Below are positions 60,120-64,000 of a stretch of 64,000 nucleotides of DNA, in pieces. Each line of letters starts with the position of its first letter. The first letter of the stretch is position 1. This DNA is from Enterocloster asparagiformis. Its GTDB lineage: Bacteria; Bacillota; Clostridia; Lachnospirales; Lachnospiraceae. The notes under the pieces were generated by a model. The model was not told the origin of the DNA, did not search any database, and saw nothing but the letters and a program-made list of their open reading frames with translations. The stretch lies in assembly GCA_018380885.1 (NCBI GenBank), contig JAGZSY010000027.1:1-64000 (forward strand). Direction: 5' to 3'. The position numbers and the translations under genes were made by a program.

Positions 60120-61022
60120 ATGAAGGACCCGATTCAAACATATTTTCAGGTCGGAACGATCCAGTGGATGACCCATCCGCCCAAGTCATATCCGATTCTG
60201 GATTCCGTAAAGACAATTTGCTGTGACGAATATTTTGACGCGCTGGAAATCACCAGAATTGAGGACGAGGAGACGCGCAGGGCGGTGAGAAGCCTGTTGG
60301 CGCAGTCCCACATGCGCGTGTGCTACGGCGCCCAGCCCAGCCTGCTGGGGCCCGGTTTAAATCCCAACCATTTAGATGAGGAGGAGCGGAAAAAGGCGGA
60401 AAAGGTGCTTCTCTCCGCGCTGGACGAGGCGGAGTACATGGGCGCGTCGGGGATCGCGTTTCTGGCGGGCAAATGGGAGCCGGAGACAAGAGATCAGGCG
60501 TATGAACAGCTGCTGGCCACCACCAGGACAGTGTGCAGCCGCGCGGCACAAAAGGGGATGACGGTGGAGCTGGAGGTGTTCGACTTCGATATGGATAAAG
60601 CAGCCCTCATCGGCCCGGCGCCCTATGCGGCGAAATTCGCGGCGGACATGCGCACAACCCACAACAACTTTGGACTTTTGGTGGATTTGTCCCATTTTCC
60701 CACCACCTATGAGACCACGAGATTCGTGGTGCGGACGCTGCGCCCCTACATCACTCATTTCCATATCGGCAACGCGGTGGTGGAGAAGGGGGCCGAGGCG
60801 TACGGGGACCAGCATCCCAGGTTCGGGTTCCCACAGAGCGCCAACGACGTCCGGCAGCTGGCGGAGTTCTTCACCGTTTTGAGGGAAGAGGGATTTTTCC
60901 AAAAGGACAGCCCCTACACGCTGTCTCTGGAGGTCAAGCCCTGGGCGGACGAGGATGGGGACATTGTGCTGGCGAACACCAAGCGGGTAATCAACCGGGC
61001 GTGGGCGCTGGTGGAAGATTAA
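60120..61022 (+). CDS. Xylose-isomerase-like TIM-barrel protein (sugar isomerase/epimerase)
   Basis: This 300-residue protein belongs to the AP-endonuclease-2/xylose isomerase-like TIM-barrel group. Metal-ligand-like motifs are VELEVFDF (Glu), LLVDLSHFP (Asp, His), THFHIGN (His) and LSLEVKPW (Glu). The group includes hydroxypyruvate isomerase and tagatose epimerases. Next to a Gcl-like gene and a hydroxyacid dehydrogenase, hydroxypyruvate isomerase is an attractive but unproven guess. AGAGG precedes the ATG. Confidence 0.83.
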   Translation: MKDPIQTYFQVGTIQWMTHPPKSYPILDSVKTICCDEYFDALEITRIEDEETRRAVRSLLAQSHMRVCYGAQPSLLGPGLNPNHLDEEERKKAEKVLLSALDEAEYMGASGIAFLAGKWEPETRDQAYEQLLATTRTVCSRAAQKGMTVELEVFDFDMDKAALIGPAPYAAKFAADMRTTHNNFGLLVDLSHFPTTYETTRFVVRTLRPYITHFHIGNAVVEKGAEAYGDQHPRFGFPQSANDVRQLAEFFTVLREEGFFQKDSPYTLSLEVKPWADEDGDIVLANTKRVINRAWALVED

Positions 61023-61049
61023 AGCGGAGCTTTCGGGAGGAGCGCGAAG

Positions 61050-62006
61050 ATGAAAATTGTCATATTGGACGGTTATACGGAGAATCCCGGAGATTTGAGC
61101 TGGGAAGAATTGGAAAAGCTTGGAGAGTTGACGGTGTACGACAGGACTCCGGCGGATCTTGCCGCGCAGCGCATCGGAAACGCCCAGGCGGTCTACGTCA
61201 ACAAAACGCCGGTGACGGAGGAAACCCTCAGGCGCTGTCCGGAGCTTAAGTTTATCGGGGTTCTGGCAACCGGGTATAACATCGTGGACGTGGCGGCGGC
61301 GAAACGGGCGGGAGTCACCGTGTGCAATATCCCGTCCTACGGCACGGATGCGGTTGCCCAGTACGTGTTCGCGCTGCTGCTGGAGCTGTGCCACCACGTG
61401 GGGGCACACGCGGAAAGCGTGAAGGCCGGGGAGTGGACCGGCTGCGCGGACTGGTGTTACTGGAAGTATCCGTTGGTGGAGCTGGCGGGGAAAACCATGG
61501 GAGTGGTCGGACTGGGCAGGATCGGCCGCAGGGTGGCGGAGATCGCGGCGGCCTTTGGGATGCGCGTGCTGGCCTGCGACGAACGCCAGGACCCTGATCT
61601 GGAAGGGGGGAACTGTCGGTATGTGCCGCTAAGCGAGCTATTGGCGGCCTCAGATGTGATCAGCCTGCACTGCCCGCTGTTCCCCTCCACCCAGGGTATG
61701 ATCAACCGGGAGACGATTGCCGCCATGAAGGACGGCGTGTTCCTGATCAATACCTCCAGGGGACCGCTGATTGTGGAGAAAGACCTGAGAGCGGCGTTAG
61801 ACAGTGGAAAAGTGGCGGGCGCGGCCCTGGACGTGGTGTCCGAGGAGCCGATCCGCGGGGACAACCCGCTGCTGGGCGCAGACCGGGTGCTCATCACTCC
61901 CCACATCGCCTGGGCGCCGAAAGAGTCCAGGCAGCGCCTGATGGATCTGGCAGTGGAAAATTTAAAATGTTTTCTCGCAGGCAAGCCGCAGAATGTGGTG
62001 AGCTGA
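61050..62006 (+). CDS. D-2-hydroxyacid dehydrogenase (glycerate/hydroxypyruvate reductase-like)
   Basis: A 318-residue NAD-dependent dehydrogenase. The NAD motif is GVVGLGRIGRRVAE (about 151-164), and the catalytic Arg, Glu and His lie in NTSRGPL, VVSEEP and TPHIAW. ATNIV-like GYNIVDVAAAKRAGV resembles glycerate dehydrogenases (HprA). It is last in the operon and would reduce hydroxypyruvate, glyoxylate or another 2-keto acid. GGGAGGAG precedes the ATG. Confidence 0.92.
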   Translation: MKIVILDGYTENPGDLSWEELEKLGELTVYDRTPADLAAQRIGNAQAVYVNKTPVTEETLRRCPELKFIGVLATGYNIVDVAAAKRAGVTVCNIPSYGTDAVAQYVFALLLELCHHVGAHAESVKAGEWTGCADWCYWKYPLVELAGKTMGVVGLGRIGRRVAEIAAAFGMRVLACDERQDPDLEGGNCRYVPLSELLAASDVISLHCPLFPSTQGMINRETIAAMKDGVFLINTSRGPLIVEKDLRAALDSGKVAGAALDVVSEEPIRGDNPLLGADRVLITPHIAWAPKESRQRLMDLAVENLKCFLAGKPQNVVS

Positions 62007-62015
62007 GCGGTGGAG

Positions 62016-62062
62016 AAGGCCCTCCGGGCAGCGGATTGTTTGGCTGCTCGGAGGGCCTTTTT
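62016..62062 (+). terminator. Rho-independent terminator of the large saccharide operon
   Basis: AAGGCCCTCC pairs with GGAGGGCCTT, with inner GGCAGC/GCTGCT pairing, and a T-run follows, 10 bases after the last stop. Confidence 0.9.
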
Positions 62063-62233
62063 GCGCGGTCTGGGGAGGGGGGAGGGGAGGAGTGGAATGG
62101 GGGAGCTAACGGCGGTCTGCCTGCGGCATGGTAATCTGCGGGCCGGAGAGCTGCGGTTTTGTGGGCCGTGGCTGGGGAAATTGCGGATTGGTGGGGTTGC
62201 GTCCCGGTGAGATTGCATCCCGGCGCTCCGCGC

Positions 62234-63148
62234 TCATGGCTCATAGTAGGCGCTTTTCACCAGCCGGATCAACTCCTCCAACGCGCCGGACGGGACGGTC
62301 TGGCTTTTTGTGATGGCGGTAAAATGCCACTGGATCCCCCGGTCGTCGTCAAAGGACAGGTAGCGCAGGCCCTGGCCGCCCTGAGGCAGGGGCATGGACG
62401 GGGCGATGGTGATTCCGATTCCGCGCCCCACCGCGGAGTAGATATACTGCAAAGATGCGATCTCCAGCACCGTGTTGGGAGTGAGGTTGTAGTGGTCGAA
62501 GAGCATCCGCACATACTGCCCCGTATTCATGCGGATGTCCGACATGATAAAGGGAAATCCGGCCCAGTCGGACATGGACACATAAGGGTAGGAATAGCCG
62601 TCCCTGAGCACGGCCTTTTCCAGCAGAGGATGCCCCTCAGGCACCACCAGCACCATTTCCTCCCTGGCAATATCCGTGTACCGGAGATAGGGCCGCTCCG
62701 CTGAATTGCTGGCGAACACGATATCCAGCTCGTCGTTCTCCATCTGCTCCAGAAGCTGTGTTTTGGCGTCCAGGCGCAGGGTAAAACAGGCCTGTGGATA
62801 GCGCCGGGTCATCTCCCCCAGGATCCGGTCGATAAAAAACTCGCCCCGGCCGGCGGAGGTGCCGATGCGCACGGAGCCGCGGCTGTGGTCCCGCAGGGAT
62901 TCCACATTTTTGTTCAGCTGGTCGTTCAGCTCGATGATCCGTCTGGCCTTCTCCACGCAGGCCTGTCCGGCGGGGGTCGGGATCATTTTCTTGCCCACCC
63001 GGTAAAACAGGGGCGTGTCAAATTCCGCCTCGATCTTTTTCAGGAATTTTGTCAGGGTGGGCTGGGAGAGGTAGAGGCGGGCGGCGGCCTTGGAAATGCT
63101 CTCCTGAGCCGCGATCTCCGCAATGTACTCGAAATCTTTGATATTCAC
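62234..63148 (-). CDS. LysR-family transcriptional regulator
   Basis: A 304-residue LysR regulator with an N-terminal helix-turn-helix (AAQESISKAAARLYLSQPTLTKFLKKIEAEF, about 13-43) and a substrate-binding-like effector domain beginning RGSVRIGTSAGRGEF. It is divergent from a metallo-beta-lactamase-fold gene, which it probably controls. It has AAAGGAG upstream of the ATG. Confidence 0.92.
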   Translation of the reverse strand: MNIKDFEYIAEIAAQESISKAAARLYLSQPTLTKFLKKIEAEFDTPLFYRVGKKMIPTPAGQACVEKARRIIELNDQLNKNVESLRDHSRGSVRIGTSAGRGEFFIDRILGEMTRRYPQACFTLRLDAKTQLLEQMENDELDIVFASNSAERPYLRYTDIAREEMVLVVPEGHPLLEKAVLRDGYSYPYVSMSDWAGFPFIMSDIRMNTGQYVRMLFDHYNLTPNTVLEIASLQYIYSAVGRGIGITIAPSMPLPQGGQGLRYLSFDDDRGIQWHFTAITKSQTVPSGALEELIRLVKSAYYEP

Positions 63149-63203
63149 GGCAAGCGCTCCTTTTTATATTACTTTTAGCTATTATATCATGGTAATAATG
63201 AAT

Positions 63204-63232
63204 TTGATTTATAGATAAGCCTATTTTATAAT
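63204..63232 (+). promoter_or_regulatory. Promoter of the MBL-fold gene with candidate LysR boxes
   Basis: TTGATT and TATAAT with a 17-base spacer. ATAG-N6-CTAT (63211-63224) lies in the spacer and ATTAT-N9-ATAAT (63181-63199) just upstream, both fitting the T-N11-A type of LysR site. Confidence 0.55.
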
Positions 63233-63261
63233 AAACGTGAGGAAAAGGAAAGGAGATTGCA

Positions 63262-64000
63262 ATGGATTTAGAAAAATATAAAAAGAGTTATCAGGAAATC
63301 GAAGCGTTCCAGCAGACCAAAAATCTGGACTACTATGCCCATCCGGCAAGGTATTACGTGAAACCGTTTAAAATTGTGGGAAACGTCTACTATATTGGGG
63401 ACTCCAAGGTCTGCTCCCATCTGATCGACACGGGGGACGGGCTGATCATGTTCGACAGCGGCTTCCAGCACTCCGTCCACCTTCTGGTGCAGGCAATTTG
63501 GGAGGCGGGCTTCAACCCGGCGGATATCCGGTATCTGATACACTCCCATGAGCACTTTGACCACATCGGGGCGGCGAACGAGTTCAGGGACCTCTACGGC
63601 TGCAAGCTGGTCATCAGCCGGGCCGGAGCGGACGTCATGCGGGAGCGCCCGGAGCTGGTCTATTTGAAGGCCTGCCCGAACCCTTACGCCACGCTGTTTA
63701 CGCCGGATCTGGAGCTGGAGGACGGACAGGTGCTGACGCTGGGAAATACCAGCATCCGCTGCGTGCTGACGCCGGGGCACTCTCCGGGAGTTATGAGCTT
63801 CTTCTTCGACACCTGCGAGGGCGGGCGGACCTACCATGTGGGGTATTTCGGCGGAGCCGGGTTCAACACGCTGTACCGGGAAAAGCTGTTGGAGGACAAG
63901 CTTCCCCTCACCATGCGGGAGACGTTCCTGGAATCCTTGCAGAAGGTGCGGGAATATCCGGTGGACGTGGTGCTTGGAAACCATCCGCGGCAGAACGAGA
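63262..64000 (+). CDS. Metallo-beta-lactamase-fold hydrolase (3' end outside the window)
   Basis: The frame is open from the ATG at 63262 to the window edge (246 codons), with AAAGGAG before it. The metal motif HxHxDH is at 96-101 (HSHEHFDH) and a further metal His lies in TPGHSPG. The N-terminus (DYYAHPARYYVKPFKIVGNVYYIGD) resembles subclass B3-like or lactonase-like members. Substrate unknown. Divergent from the LysR gene. Confidence 0.88.
   Translation, partial: MDLEKYKKSYQEIEAFQQTKNLDYYAHPARYYVKPFKIVGNVYYIGDSKVCSHLIDTGDGLIMFDSGFQHSVHLLVQAIWEAGFNPADIRYLIHSHEHFDHIGAANEFRDLYGCKLVISRAGADVMRERPELVYLKACPNPYATLFTPDLELEDGQVLTLGNTSIRCVLTPGHSPGVMSFFFDTCEGGRTYHVGYFGGAGFNTLYREKLLEDKLPLTMRETFLESLQKVREYPVDVVLGNHPRQNE

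Noticed and set aside
60372..61409. 345-codon minus-strand frame
   Set aside because: Antisense to two well-supported genes (TIM-barrel and D-hydroxyacid dehydrogenase) and without family similarity.

Overview
The window is a GC-rich stretch of a bacterial chromosome. It most resembles a gut-associated Lachnospiraceae/Clostridia anaerobe. This rests on strong AGGAGG-type ribosome binding sites, TTGACA/TATAAT promoters, many carbohydrate ABC systems without their own ATPase, PTS genes, and a Gram-positive M55 peptidase and S66 carboxypeptidase. The genus cannot be settled from the sequence alone. I see no phage, insertion sequence, CRISPR array or plasmid gene. The window is a string of catabolic modules, most with their own regulator, separated by terminators and a few repeat elements.

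Region 1 (1-10.8 kb): the 3' end of an unknown gene and a tRNA-Arg(ACG) come first. Next is a leftward operon for oxamate/allantoin-type nitrogen catabolism: an FdrA-DUF1116 fusion, a DUF2877 protein carrying a 36-bp tandem repeat, an MFS permease, carbamate kinase and an SDF-family symporter. A divergent PucR regulator and an alpha/beta hydrolase follow. Region 2 (10.8-20.6 kb): a 40-bp tandem repeat, then an M55 D-aminopeptidase facing an Opp/Dpp peptide importer and an S66 LD-carboxypeptidase (a plausible wall-peptide recycling set), then BrnQ. Region 3 (20.7-28.2 kb): a sugar ABC transporter, recJ, an acidic repeat lipoprotein and glyA.

Region 4 (28.2-39.4 kb): two divergent operons share an intergenic region with three perfect TGGT-N3-ACCA palindromes. 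Leftward lie a leaderless solute-binding-like protein, two CaiB-type CoA-transferases and a MaoC hydratase. Rightward lie a RhaT-like symporter, a Gfo/Idh/MocA dehydrogenase, a lactonase, a mutarotase, a DapA-like aldolase, a FadR-type GntR regulator, an Ldh-family reductase and a YhcH protein. This looks like a non-phosphorylative deoxysugar or sugar-acid pathway, with a CoA-thioester branch probably under the same regulator. Region 5 (39.4-45.1 kb): a DeoR regulator, deoC, a fructose-type PTS and two sugar dehydrogenases.

Region 6 (45.1-49 kb): a GntR regulator, a palindromic operator inside a promoter, a cyclase-family hydrolase and two ketopantoate-reductase-like proteins separated by a 250-bp inverted-repeat element. 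Region 7 (49.2-62.1 kb): an IclR regulator, a glyoxylate-carboligase-like ThDP enzyme, an ABC sugar importer, a 1207-residue LamG plus toroid-like protein with no signal peptide, a mandelate-racemase-type dehydratase, a TIM-barrel isomerase and a D-2-hydroxyacid dehydrogenase. Together these form a candidate import-then-degrade pathway for an acidic saccharide. Region 8 (62.2 kb to the end): a LysR regulator and a divergent metallo-beta-lactamase-fold hydrolase cut by the window edge.
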